From an uncultured Dechloromonas sp. (lineage in GTDB: Bacteria; Pseudomonadota; Gammaproteobacteria; Burkholderiales; Rhodocyclaceae): a DNA stretch of 7,357 nt. The position numbers were made by a program, and so were the translations under genes. The stretch spans positions 1-7,357 of the forward strand of contig CAMKYP010000193.1 in assembly GCA_946477505.1 (NCBI GenBank). Reading direction: 5' to 3'. The notes below the pieces were generated by a model that was given only the letters and a program-made list of their open reading frames with translations, had not been told where the DNA came from and did no database searches. This document shows, piece by piece, positions 1-6,198 of the stretch; within the stretch, counting starts at the first letter, position 1, and each line of letters opens with the position of its first letter.

Positions 1-665
1 TAGGGGCAGATGTACTTGCACATGTGCTCCCGCAGGAATCCGGCATTTCCGTAGGTGGCGGCACCATAGAACAGTACCCAGAAAATTTCCCAGGGGCCGA
101 GGGAAAAGCTGCCCACGCTCGACAGCAAGTCGCGAATGGGCGTGAAATACCCGACAAAGGTCAAACCAGTCCACAGCGACAGGCTTAACCACAGGGCATG
201 CTTGGTGGTCTTGACCGCCATTTTGCGAGGAGACCACAACGCGGCATCGAGCTTGATCCGCTTGGGGCGATCCCCCTCCACCAAGCGCTCTATCCAAAGA
301 AATATCTCGGTATAAACCGTCTGCGGGCAGGTATATCCGCACCACAGGCGTCCGGCGACCGCCGTGAAGAGAAACAGCGCCAGGGCTGAAAGCGCCAACA
401 GAATGGCAAGGTAGATGGTGTCCTGCGGCCACAAGACGAAGTCGAACAGGTAAAAACGGCGGGCTTCGAGATCAAAAAGAACCGCCTGCCTGCCGTTCCA
501 GGGCAACCAGCACAAGCCGTAAAAAATGAGTTGGGTGACCCCGACCATGACCCAGCGCCAGCGTTGGAAATATCCCTTGATTGAGCGCGGATAGACCTTC
601 GCATCGACATCGAGCGCGGGTTTTATCTCGATCACTCTTTTACTGAGCTTGTTCTCTGGGAGCAT
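1..665 (-). CDS. ccoG: Cytochrome c oxidase accessory protein CcoG (partial, N-terminal half)
   Basis: Seen: 221 codons read leftward from an ATG at 663-665 and run off the window with no stop. The protein has a short charged N-terminus, hydrophobic segments at about residues 37-56, 82-104, 155-175 and 190-205, a CGYTCPQTVYTEIF motif with Cys109 and Cys113, the following GDRPKRIKLD stretch, and REHMCKYICP with Cys216 and Cys220 at the edge. Known: these are hallmarks of the CcoG/FixG/RdxA family, membrane iron-sulfur proteins linked to copper handling and maturation of cbb3-type cytochrome c oxidase. Full-length members are about 470-490 residues, so the ferredoxin-like 4Fe-4S part and the periplasmic C-terminal domain lie outside the window. 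Start choice is uncertain: there is no clear Shine-Dalgarno before the ATG, and an in-frame GTG at 635 is an alternative. It is divergent from nsrR, and the NsrR box lies about 68 bases upstream. ccoNOQP, its usual partner operon, is not visible. Confidence 0.93.
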   Translation of the reverse strand, partial: MLPENKLSKRVIEIKPALDVDAKVYPRSIKGYFQRWRWVMVGVTQLIFYGLCWLPWNGRQAVLFDLEARRFYLFDFVLWPQDTIYLAILLALSALALFLFTAVAGRLWCGYTCPQTVYTEIFLWIERLVEGDRPKRIKLDAALWSPRKMAVKTTKHALWLSLSLWTGLTFVGYFTPIRDLLSSVGSFSLGPWEIFWVLFYGAATYGNAGFLREHMCKYICP

Positions 666-732
666 TTGGGGGTTGGCACAGCCGTAACGAGTCGGGATAG
701 ACTGCCAAAAGCGTACCACGGGGCAGCAAAAT

Positions 733-755
733 AAGATGTATATTTTTTACATCTT
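733..755. promoter_or_regulatory. Predicted NsrR operator in the ccoG-nsrR intergenic region
   Basis: Seen: a perfect 8-bp inverted repeat, AAGATGTA at 733-740 and TACATCTT at 748-755, separated by seven A/T bases. Known: NsrR boxes are two 11-base half-sites separated by one base, close to AAGATGYATTT and its complement; this 23-base element fits that layout with its centre at 744. A -10-like TATATT lies inside it at 739-744 and would serve the rightward nsrR transcript, so binding should block nsrR. I could not find a convincing -35 for it, nor a clear promoter for ccoG. Inference: autorepression of nsrR, and possibly joint control of ccoG. Confidence 0.72.
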
Positions 756-802
756 TAATGTGGCAACACCCAAATACATTTCGTATCAGCAGGATGGCAC
801 CT

Positions 803-1309
803 ATGCACCTGAGCACCTTCACCGACTACACGCTACGCGTATTGATGTATCTGACCGTCGCCCGGGACCGGCTGACAACGATCGCCGAACTCGCCAACGC
901 CTACGGTGTTTCGCAAAACCACCTGATGAAGGTTGTGCACCAGTTGTCCAGAAGCGGGCTCGTCGAATCGGTACGCGGCAAAGGTGGCGGCATCAAGCTG
1001 GCACGTCAGCCGGATCAAATCCGGCTGGGGAGCGTCATTCGCGCCAGCGAAGGCGATACCCCCATCGTCGAGTGCTTCTCGGCGGAAAAAAACGGGTGTC
1101 GCATTGCGCCGGCCTGCCGCCTGAATCGCATACTTGACCAGGCTTTCGACGGCTTGTTCCAAGCTCTGGATGCCTACACGCTGGCCGACTTGGCAGGCAA
1201 CGATCAAGAACTGACCGCACTGATGCGGCTGAGCACGCCGCCTAGTCGTACGCCCTACGAATCACCAGGAAAAGCAGCACACCCGGATCGTTCAGACCCA
1301 ACCCGATAG
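803..1309 (+). CDS. nsrR: Rrf2-family NO-sensing repressor, NsrR type
   Basis: Predicted cytoplasmic iron-sulfur transcriptional repressor that senses nitric oxide. Seen: 168 residues with an N-terminal winged helix-turn-helix (FTDYTLRVLMYL at 6-17, recognition region about 36-51, wing VRGKGGGIKLA at 57-67), then Cys91, Cys99 and Cys105, and the APACRLN and LDAYTLADL stretches seen in NsrR. Asp8 is present, the residue reported as an extra cluster ligand in some NsrR proteins. Known: cluster nitrosylation releases NsrR from DNA and derepresses NO-detoxification genes. The ATG at 803 was chosen because AGGA at 791-794 is well spaced before it and the family's M-x-L-x-x-F-T-D-Y start fits; ATGs at 758 and 794 would add unconserved residues, and 758 abuts the operator. 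The C-terminus is a roughly 25-residue polar tail, longer than usual, and its last 18 bases overlap the oppositely oriented chrA gene. IscR or another Rrf2 member is less likely because of the NsrR box upstream. Confidence 0.85.
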   Translation: MHLSTFTDYTLRVLMYLTVARDRLTTIAELANAYGVSQNHLMKVVHQLSRSGLVESVRGKGGGIKLARQPDQIRLGSVIRASEGDTPIVECFSAEKNGCRIAPACRLNRILDQAFDGLFQALDAYTLADLAGNDQELTALMRLSTPPSRTPYESPGKAAHPDRSDPTR

Positions 1310-1810
1310 GCCAATCGCTCCGCCCAGGACAATTAGCCACAGCGGATGTAATTTTGTCTTCAGATTGACGAAAACCGTCGCTCCGACAATAAGCCATGCC
1401 GCCCATCCAAAAGCAGCCGCCTGCGCGATCAGCGTGGCCCCCGAAAAAATCAACCCGACGGCAAGCGGCGCCACCCCCAGGCTGATCGCCTTTTGCCAGC
1501 GGGCGCCCGCGAATCCCTCCCAACGATCGATCAGGAGGTAGATGGCCATGCTCATCGGCAGGCACATCGCCACGGTAGCCGCCAGCGCCCCGGCTAAGCC
1601 GGCAACGTGCCAACCGATTAGCGTAACGACCAGAACATTCGGCCCGGGAGCCCCCTGAGCAATGGCGTAAAGATGCGTAAAGGTGGCATCGTCCATCCAG
1701 TGATGGTTTTCAACCACCACGCGATGCATCTCCGGCAACAGCGCCGTCGCACCACCGAAGGCGACGCACGACAGCAGGGCGAATTCGAAAAACAGGGTAA
1801 CGACGATCAT
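1292..1810 (-). CDS. chrA: Chromate transporter ChrA, second (C-terminal) half
   Basis: Predicted inner-membrane chromate transporter subunit of PF02417 type. Seen: 172 very hydrophobic residues with several membrane segments, FGG at 18-20 and PGPN at 55-58, motifs shared with the preceding gene. Known: long ChrA proteins carry two homologous halves in one chain, whereas short ChrA proteins are encoded as adjacent pairs and act together, with the two halves in opposite membrane orientation. Here the pair is on separate genes. The junction reads GTGATGA: the upstream stop TGA is at 1810-1812, the ATG chosen here shares one base with it, and a GTG at 1813 would give a 4-base overlap instead. 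Either implies translational coupling. A GGGG stretch lies just upstream as a weak ribosome site. The 3' end overlaps nsrR by 18 bases. Chromate as substrate is inferred from family; other oxyanions are possible. Confidence 0.87.
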   Translation of the reverse strand: MIVVTLFFEFALLSCVAFGGATALLPEMHRVVVENHHWMDDATFTHLYAIAQGAPGPNVLVVTLIGWHVAGLAGALAATVAMCLPMSMAIYLLIDRWEGFAGARWQKAISLGVAPLAVGLIFSGATLIAQAAAFGWAAWLIVGATVFVNLKTKLHPLWLIVLGGAIGLSGWV

Positions 1811-2376
1811 CACGAGCGCCCCAGCCTAACGTACGCCAGCCCGCCGGATAGCGCCAGCCCCGCCAGCATGACCCAGGGCATGGGCCAACGCAACCAGGCA
1901 ATCGCCGCGACAACCAGAACAGCGAAAGGCAGGAAGGCGGCCTTGCTCTTGATGGCAAGCCCCATGCGCCACGCCATGGCGAACAGCAAACCGCAACCGA
2001 CGGCGGCGATCCCGCGCAACATGTCTTGAACAACGGGCAAACTACCGTAGCGCTCATAGAGCATGGCCAGCCCAAACACGACCAGCATCGGCCCGGAGAG
2101 CAGGCCGACCGGTGCGACAATGGCCCCCAGGGCACCTTGATAGCGCTTGCCGACGACGACAGCCAGATTGACCACATTCGGCCCGGGCAGAAACTGGCAC
2201 AGGCCGAGCAGCGCGTTGAATTCCTCCGCCGTCAACCATTTCCGCTCCTCGACCAGCATACGCCGGGCAAAGGGCAGCACACCGCCAAAACCGGACAGAC
2301 CGACTGAGGAAAAGGCCAAAAAAAGCGCCCGGAGGTCCGGGCGGTTTTGGGATTCGGGCGTTGCTGCGGCAGACAA
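1810..2376 (-). CDS. chrA: Chromate transporter ChrA, first (N-terminal) half
   Basis: Predicted inner-membrane subunit, partner of the downstream half-size ChrA. Seen: 188 residues, with GFGG at 29-32, a KWLTAEEF stretch at 47-53, PGPN at 64-67 and several hydrophobic segments, the standard order of a PF02417 chromate-transport domain. Known: short ChrA pairs confer chromate efflux in characterised bacteria. The start is a TTG at 2374-2376, 8 bases after the hisD stop, with no good ribosome site at the usual distance. A later start would have to remove part of the conserved first helix (RALFLAF at 16-22), so I keep TTG. Odd: codons 12-17 form a perfect 8-bp hairpin and codons 18-20 supply seven Ts, which looks like an intrinsic terminator inside the reading frame. 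Being co-directional with hisD suggests read-through transcription or a promoter within hisD; neither is shown by the sequence. Confidence 0.85.
   Translation of the reverse strand: MSAAATPESQNRPDLRALFLAFSSVGLSGFGGVLPFARRMLVEERKWLTAEEFNALLGLCQFLPGPNVVNLAVVVGKRYQGALGAIVAPVGLLSGPMLVVFGLAMLYERYGSLPVVQDMLRGIAAVGCGLLFAMAWRMGLAIKSKAAFLPFAVLVVAAIAWLRWPMPWVMLAGLALSGGLAYVRLGRS
2318..2343 (-). terminator. Intrinsic terminator after hisD, inside the 5' end of chrA
   Basis: Seen on the minus strand: CGCCCGGA, a two-base CC turn, TCCGGGCG (2343 down to 2326), one C, then seven Ts at 2324-2318. This is a GC-rich perfect 8-bp stem with a T-run. It begins 41 bases after the hisD stop and is coding for chrA residues 12-20. 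On the plus strand only four Ts follow, so it should work mainly leftward. Whether it terminates fully, partly or only when not translated cannot be read from sequence. Confidence 0.62.
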
Positions 2377-2384
2377 GGGTTTTC

Positions 2385-3686
2385 TCAGTCTTCCAGCCGG
2401 AACTCGGCCGACTTGGCATGCGCCGGCAGGCCTTCACCCTGCGCCAGCGTCGAGGCGATGCGCCCCAGCGTCTGGGCGCCGGCCTGGGACACCTTGATCA
2501 GGCTGGTCCGCTTCTGGAAGTCGTAGACACCGAGCGGCGAAGAGAAGCGGGCAGAACCGGAGGTCGGCAACACGTGGTTCGGGCCGGCGCAGTAATCGCC
2601 GAGCGATTCCGACGTGTAGTGGCCGATGAAAATGGCACCGGCGTGGTGAATCTGGGCAACCCACGGATCGGGATCGGCCAGCGCCAGTTCGAGGTGTTCA
2701 GGGGCGACGCGGTTGGCGATGGCGACCGCCTCTTCGACATCGCGCACCAGAATGAAGGCGCCGCGGTTGGTCAGCGAGGTTTCGATCACTTCACGGCGCG
2801 GCATGGTCGGCAGCAGCTTTTCGATGCTGGCCTGCACCCGGTCGATGAAGGCGGCGTCGGTGCAGATCAGGATGGATTGCGCCAGTTCGTCGTGCTCGGC
2901 CTGCGAGAAGAGGTCCATCGCCACCCAGTCCGGGTTGCCGGAACCGTCCGACACGACCAAAATTTCGGACGGGCCGGCGACCATGTCGATGCCGACGATG
3001 CCGAATACGCGGCGCTTGGCGGTGGCGACGTAGGCGTTGCCGGGGCCGACGATCTTGTCCACCTGCGGCACAGTCTGGGTGCCGTAGGCCAGCGCGCCGA
3101 CGGCCTGGGCGCCGCCCATCGTGAACACGCGGTCGACGCCGGCCAGGCAGGCTGCCGCCAAAACCAGCTGGTTGTGCTCGCCGCCCGGGGTCGGGACGAC
3201 CATGATCAGTTCCTTGACGCCGGCGACCTTGGCTGGAATGGCGTTCATCAGCACCGACGACGGATAGGCCGCCTTGCCGCCCGGTACGTACAGGCCGACG
3301 CGGTCGAGCGGAGTGATCATCTGGCCGAGCATCGTGCCGTCGGCTTCGGTATAGGACCAGCCCTCCATCTTCTGCCGCTCGTGGTAGGCCTTGATGCGGG
3401 CAGCCGCGGCTTCCAGCGCAGCACGGCGCTCAGCCGGCAGTCCGTCGAGGGCCTTCCGCAATTCGCCTTGCGACAGCTCCAGTCCGGCCATCGAAGTAGC
3501 GCTCAGCCGGTCGAACTTGTTGGTGTACTCGACGATGGCCGCATCGCCGCGCGCCTTGACGTCGGCCAGAATGCCGGCGACCGTGCGCTCGATGCCTTCG
3601 TCGGCCGCCGCCTCGAAGGCGAGCAGCGCATCCATTTGGGCCTTGAAATCGGCCTCAACCGTAGAAAGGCGCTTGATGGCGACCAT
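2385..3686 (-). CDS. hisD: Histidinol dehydrogenase
   Basis: Catalyses the last two steps of histidine synthesis, NAD-dependent oxidation of L-histidinol through histidinal to L-histidine, in the cytoplasm (EC 1.1.1.23). Seen: 433 residues, the normal length. The expected zinc and catalytic residues are present: Gln262 and His265 in SQAEHDELA, Glu330 and His331 in APEHLELA, Asp364 in ESLGDYCAGPNHVLPT, and His423 in GLPAHAKS. These match the Gln/His/Asp/His zinc set and Glu-His catalytic pair of the E. coli enzyme with a shift of three to four positions. The ATG at 3684-3686 follows the hisG stop by 3 bases and has GGAGAAG as ribosome site inside the hisG end, so the two are co-translated. In many betaproteobacteria hisC and hisB follow; here chrA follows instead. 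No missing residue or frameshift. Confidence 0.98.
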   Translation of the reverse strand: MVAIKRLSTVEADFKAQMDALLAFEAAADEGIERTVAGILADVKARGDAAIVEYTNKFDRLSATSMAGLELSQGELRKALDGLPAERRAALEAAAARIKAYHERQKMEGWSYTEADGTMLGQMITPLDRVGLYVPGGKAAYPSSVLMNAIPAKVAGVKELIMVVPTPGGEHNQLVLAAACLAGVDRVFTMGGAQAVGALAYGTQTVPQVDKIVGPGNAYVATAKRRVFGIVGIDMVAGPSEILVVSDGSGNPDWVAMDLFSQAEHDELAQSILICTDAAFIDRVQASIEKLLPTMPRREVIETSLTNRGAFILVRDVEEAVAIANRVAPEHLELALADPDPWVAQIHHAGAIFIGHYTSESLGDYCAGPNHVLPTSGSARFSSPLGVYDFQKRTSLIKVSQAGAQTLGRIASTLAQGEGLPAHAKSAEFRLED

Positions 3687-3689
3687 GGT

Positions 3690-4334
3690 TTACTTCTCCA
3701 CCGCCTGGGCAAAGGCGTCGATAATCGGTTGCAGGGTTTCGCGCTTGACCTTCAGCGAGGCCTGATTGACGACGAGGCGCGACGAAATGTCCATGATGTG
3801 CTCGCAAGCGACCAGCTTGTTGGCCTTCAGCGTGCCGCCGGTCGATACCAGATCGACAATGGCGTCGGCCAAGCCAGCCAGCGGCGCCAGCTCCATCGAT
3901 CCGTAAAGCTTGATCAGATCGATATGGACGCCCTTGGCGGCGAAATGCTCCCGTGCTGTCTTGGTGTACTTGGAAGCCACCTTGAGGCGGGCGCCCTGGC
4001 GGACGGCATTCTCGTAGTCGAAACCTTCGGGGATGGCGACCATCATCCGGCACTTGGCGATCTTCAGATCGAGCGGCGCGTAGAGGCCCTCACCACCGTG
4101 CTCGATCAACACATCCTTGCCGGCGACGCCGATGTCGGCGGCCCCATACTGGACGTAGGTCGGCACGTCAGTGGCGCGAACGATGACCACCCGCACGTTC
4201 GGCTGGTTGGTCTCGATGATCAGCTTGCGGGAGGTTTCCGGGTTCTCGGTCGGCACGATCCCTGCTGCGGCCAGCAGCGGCAGGGTTTCGTCGAAAATGC
4301 GGCCCTTGGACAGGGCGATGGTGATGGTCGTCAC
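3690..4334 (-). CDS. hisG: ATP phosphoribosyltransferase, short form (HisG-S)
   Basis: First and committed step of histidine synthesis: ATP plus PRPP gives phosphoribosyl-ATP (EC 2.4.2.17), cytoplasmic. Seen: 214 residues, with ALSKGRIFDETLPLL at 7-21, DVPTYVQYGAADIGVAGKD, LYGSMELAPLAGLADAIVDL, and the PRPP-binding STGGTLKANKL. Length and the absence of the C-terminal regulatory (ACT-like) domain of long HisG mark the short form. Known: short HisG works as a hetero-octamer with HisZ, a HisRS-like protein that carries the histidine feedback site; hisZ is not in this window and should be elsewhere. The start is a GTG at 4332-4334, chosen because it places the conserved ITIALSKGR at the N-terminus. 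No clear ribosome site precedes it. The upstream gap of 46 bases contains the dctM terminator and a possible extended -10 element. hisD follows after 3 bases. Confidence 0.97.
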   Translation of the reverse strand: MTTITIALSKGRIFDETLPLLAAAGIVPTENPETSRKLIIETNQPNVRVVIVRATDVPTYVQYGAADIGVAGKDVLIEHGGEGLYAPLDLKIAKCRMMVAIPEGFDYENAVRQGARLKVASKYTKTAREHFAAKGVHIDLIKLYGSMELAPLAGLADAIVDLVSTGGTLKANKLVACEHIMDISSRLVVNQASLKVKRETLQPIIDAFAQAVEK

Positions 4335-4344
4335 GGGAAGGCTT

Positions 4345-4372
4345 GCTAAAAAGGCGAAAGCGCCATTTTAGC
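4345..4372 (-). terminator. Intrinsic terminator after dctM
   Basis: Seen: a 28-base inverted repeat, GCTAAAA-A-GGCG at 4345-4356 against CGCC-A-TTTTAGC at 4361-4372 with a four-base turn and one internal mismatch. Read leftward, it is an A-rich arm, a GGCG/CGCC core, then five Ts, an intrinsic-terminator layout 8 bases past the dctM stop. It ends about 10 bases before the hisG start, so the hisG leader is very short or overlaps it. The A-rich arm may also strengthen the stem on the plus strand, but no plus-strand gene ends here. Confidence 0.6.
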
Positions 4373-4373
4373 A
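4365..4373 (-). promoter_or_regulatory. Possible extended -10 element for hisGD
   Basis: Seen on the minus strand: TGCTAAAAT, that is a TGn extension directly before TAAAAT, which differs from TATAAT at one position. No convincing -35 is present at 16-18 bases. Transcription would start near 4358-4360, giving a leader of about 25 bases. It overlaps the first arm of the dctM terminator. Short A/T motifs occur by chance, so this is tentative. Confidence 0.3.
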
Positions 4374-4380
4374 GAGCCCC

Positions 4381-5661
4381 TTACAGATACCCGAGGTGAC
4401 GCGGCAACCAGAGGGCCAGATCGGGCACAAACGTTACCAGGAACATCGTTCCGGCCATCGCCGCCACCATCCACAACACCCAGGGCACGGTCGATTCCAT
4501 CGACACGCCGGCCATCCGGCAGGTCACCATCAAATTCACGCCGAGGGGCGGATGGAACTGGCCGAGCGCCATGTTCATCGTGATGATGACGCCGAACCAC
4601 ACCAGATCCCAGTTGAAGTGCATGGCGATCGGCACCAGCAGCGGCAGGAAGATGAAATAGATCGAAATGGCGTCGAGGAACATGCCGGCGATCAGCAACA
4701 GCAACTGGATGCTGAGCAGCATCGGAATCTCCGACAGTCCGGTGCCGAGCAAGGCCGCCGCCAGATGGTCGAAGGTGCCCAGCGTATTGCTCGCCCAAGC
4801 GAAGACGCTAGCCAGCGCAACGACAGTCAGGATCACCGAGGAAATCTCGGCCGACTCGACAAGCACGTTGTAGATGTCTTTCCAGCTCAGGGTACGGTAG
4901 ATCACGGTGCCGACCAGCACGCCGTAGAACACCGCGACGACGGCCGCCTCGGTTGGCGTGAACAGTCCGCTGCGCATGCCGCCGAGAATGATCACCGGTG
5001 CCGCCAGGCCCCAGCCAGCTTCCTTCAGGCTCTGCCAGAACGGCGGACGCTCTTCCTGCACATCGGCCTCGAAGCCGTGCTTGACCGACAGCCACCAGGC
5101 GACCAGGATCAAGGTCAGGCCGGACAGAATGCCGGGAATCATGCCGGCCGCGAACAGCGCCGGCACAGAGGCCTGCGGCACGAGCAGGCTGTAGATCACG
5201 AAAGCGATGGACGGTGGGATCAGGATGTCGGTCGACCCTGCGGCGGCAATGACGCCGGCTGTGAACGAGCGCGGGTAGCCGGCCTTGAGCATGGACGGCA
5301 GCATCACGGCGCCGACCGCGGCCGAATCAGCCGGCCCGGAACCGGAAATGCCACCGAGGATCATCGCCACCAGGATGGCGACGATGGCCAGGCTACCCCG
5401 GCGCTGACCGACCAGCGCCGAAGCGAAACGCACGATGGTCGCCGCCACGCCGGCCTTTTCGAAGATCAGGCCGGCAATGACGAAGACTGGGATGGCCATC
5501 AGCGGATATTTGGCGATCCCGGTATAAACATTGGTCGGCAGCGACAACATGCCGAAATCGGCAATCGCTACCACCGCGACGCCGGCCAAGCCCATAGCCA
5601 CCGCCAGCGGCACGCCGGAAAACATCAGGACAATGAAGATGCCGAAGAGTATCCAGTCCAT
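4381..5661 (-). CDS. dctM: TRAP transporter large permease subunit DctM
   Basis: Large inner-membrane subunit of a tripartite ATP-independent periplasmic (TRAP) transporter, driving solute uptake with an ion gradient. Seen: 426 residues, the usual size, with about a dozen hydrophobic segments. Motifs in order: the GGISGSGPADSAAVGAVMLP block from residue 103, ILIPPS at 146-151, GGMRSGLFTPTEAA at 227-240, and GQFHPPLGVN at 367-376 in the second half. The last has His370 where a Thr before PP is commoner. The ATG at 5659-5661 shares one base with the dctQ stop (TGATG) and is preceded by AGGGGG, indicating translational coupling; the frame stays open upstream inside dctQ but that extension is a different-frame shadow. 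Known: DctM and DctQ form the membrane complex that receives the solute from DctP. The substrate is not readable from sequence; C4-dicarboxylates or other organic acids are possible. Confidence 0.95.
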   Translation of the reverse strand: MDWILFGIFIVLMFSGVPLAVAMGLAGVAVVAIADFGMLSLPTNVYTGIAKYPLMAIPVFVIAGLIFEKAGVAATIVRFASALVGQRRGSLAIVAILVAMILGGISGSGPADSAAVGAVMLPSMLKAGYPRSFTAGVIAAAGSTDILIPPSIAFVIYSLLVPQASVPALFAAGMIPGILSGLTLILVAWWLSVKHGFEADVQEERPPFWQSLKEAGWGLAAPVIILGGMRSGLFTPTEAAVVAVFYGVLVGTVIYRTLSWKDIYNVLVESAEISSVILTVVALASVFAWASNTLGTFDHLAAALLGTGLSEIPMLLSIQLLLLIAGMFLDAISIYFIFLPLLVPIAMHFNWDLVWFGVIITMNMALGQFHPPLGVNLMVTCRMAGVSMESTVPWVLWMVAAMAGTMFLVTFVPDLALWLPRHLGYL

Positions 5662-6143
5662 CACTTGCCCCCTCGCCACAGTACGGCCAGCAGACGGAAC
5701 ACGATGAGTATCGAGAGCACCGGCAGCCAAACGGTGTACCACCATTGGGGCACACCGAGCGACGGAGAGGTCACCTCGAAGCTGTAGTCGTCCCAGGCCA
5801 TCAGCACACCGTACCAGGCAAGCAGGCCGAACATGAGCAACGAGTAGAAAGCGGCAAAACGGCGGGCAGCTCGGCGCAGAACCGGCTTGCGGTCGACAAA
5901 AAAGCTGATGGCGATATGGTGATTGCTGGCGAAGGCGTGCGATGCACCGACCAGCGTCATCACCACCAGCAGCGCCACAGAAATCTCCTCGGTGAAAGCG
6001 AAGGAAATATCGGTGAAATAACGCACCAGCACGTTGGCCATGGTGAGCAGGCACAGCACCCCCATCGAGGCGGCCATCAGAAAACGCTCGACACTGCCCA
6101 GCGTCAGCTTGCCGCTCGGGGCGGCCTTGTCGGATTCAGACAT
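5661..6143 (-). CDS. dctQ: TRAP transporter small permease subunit DctQ
   Basis: Small inner-membrane subunit of the TRAP transporter. Seen: 160 residues with four hydrophobic helices at about 20-42, 52-70, 92-112 and 134-155, the standard DctQ plan. The family's ANVLVRYF and FTEEIS motifs follow helix 1, and PQWWYTVWLPV begins helix 4. Known: DctQ pairs with DctM and helps dock the binding protein. The start ATG at 6141-6143 gives a polar N-terminus before helix 1; the bases before it are not a good ribosome site. It lies 66 bases after the dctP stop, with a terminator-like hairpin in between, so its expression may be lower than that of dctP. It is coupled to dctM by a TGATG junction. Confidence 0.92.
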   Translation of the reverse strand: MSESDKAAPSGKLTLGSVERFLMAASMGVLCLLTMANVLVRYFTDISFAFTEEISVALLVVMTLVGASHAFASNHHIAISFFVDRKPVLRRAARRFAAFYSLLMFGLLAWYGVLMAWDDYSFEVTSPSLGVPQWWYTVWLPVLSILIVFRLLAVLWRGGK

Positions 6144-6156
6144 GGATCATTTCAGG

Positions 6157-6189
6157 AAAAACGCCGCACCAAGCGCAGTCGGTGCGGCG
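6157..6189 (-). terminator. Terminator-like hairpin between dctP and dctQ (attenuator candidate)
   Basis: Seen on the minus strand: CGCCGCACC at 6189-6181, a ten-base loop, GGTGCGGCG at 6170-6162, then TTTTT at 6161-6157. The stem is a perfect 9 bp. Its place between the binding-protein gene and the membrane genes suggests partial termination, or protection of the dctP mRNA 3' end, giving an excess of DctP. On the plus strand no T-run follows. Confidence 0.65.
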
Positions 6190-6198
6190 AGACAGGGA

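Noticed and set aside
666..732. An FNR/ANR box for ccoG
   Set aside because: No TTGAT-N4-ATCAA-like sequence is present in the intergenic region on either strand.
758..802. An upstream ATG start for nsrR at 758
   Set aside because: It would add 15 unconserved residues and begin three bases after the operator, while ATG 803 has AGGA at a good distance and matches the family N-terminus.
640..822. A 60-codon minus-strand frame across the ccoG-nsrR intergenic region
   Set aside because: It overlaps the operator and both gene starts, has no ribosome site and no similarity I recognise.
2361..4349. A 662-codon open frame on the plus strand opposite hisD and hisG
   Set aside because: It mirrors the codons of two certain genes in a GC-rich genome, has low-complexity Gly/Asp/Arg/Gln-rich content and no recognisable domain. 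Such antisense frames arise from third-position GC bias.
4346..4366. A six-codon mini-frame (MALSPF) before hisG, as a leader peptide
   Set aside because: It contains no histidine codons, has no ribosome site, and lies wholly inside the terminator hairpin.
4396..5787. A 463-codon plus-strand frame opposite dctM and dctQ
   Set aside because: Composition is dominated by His, Gln, Arg, Asp and Gly, typical of an antisense shadow of a hydrophobic membrane protein. No family features.
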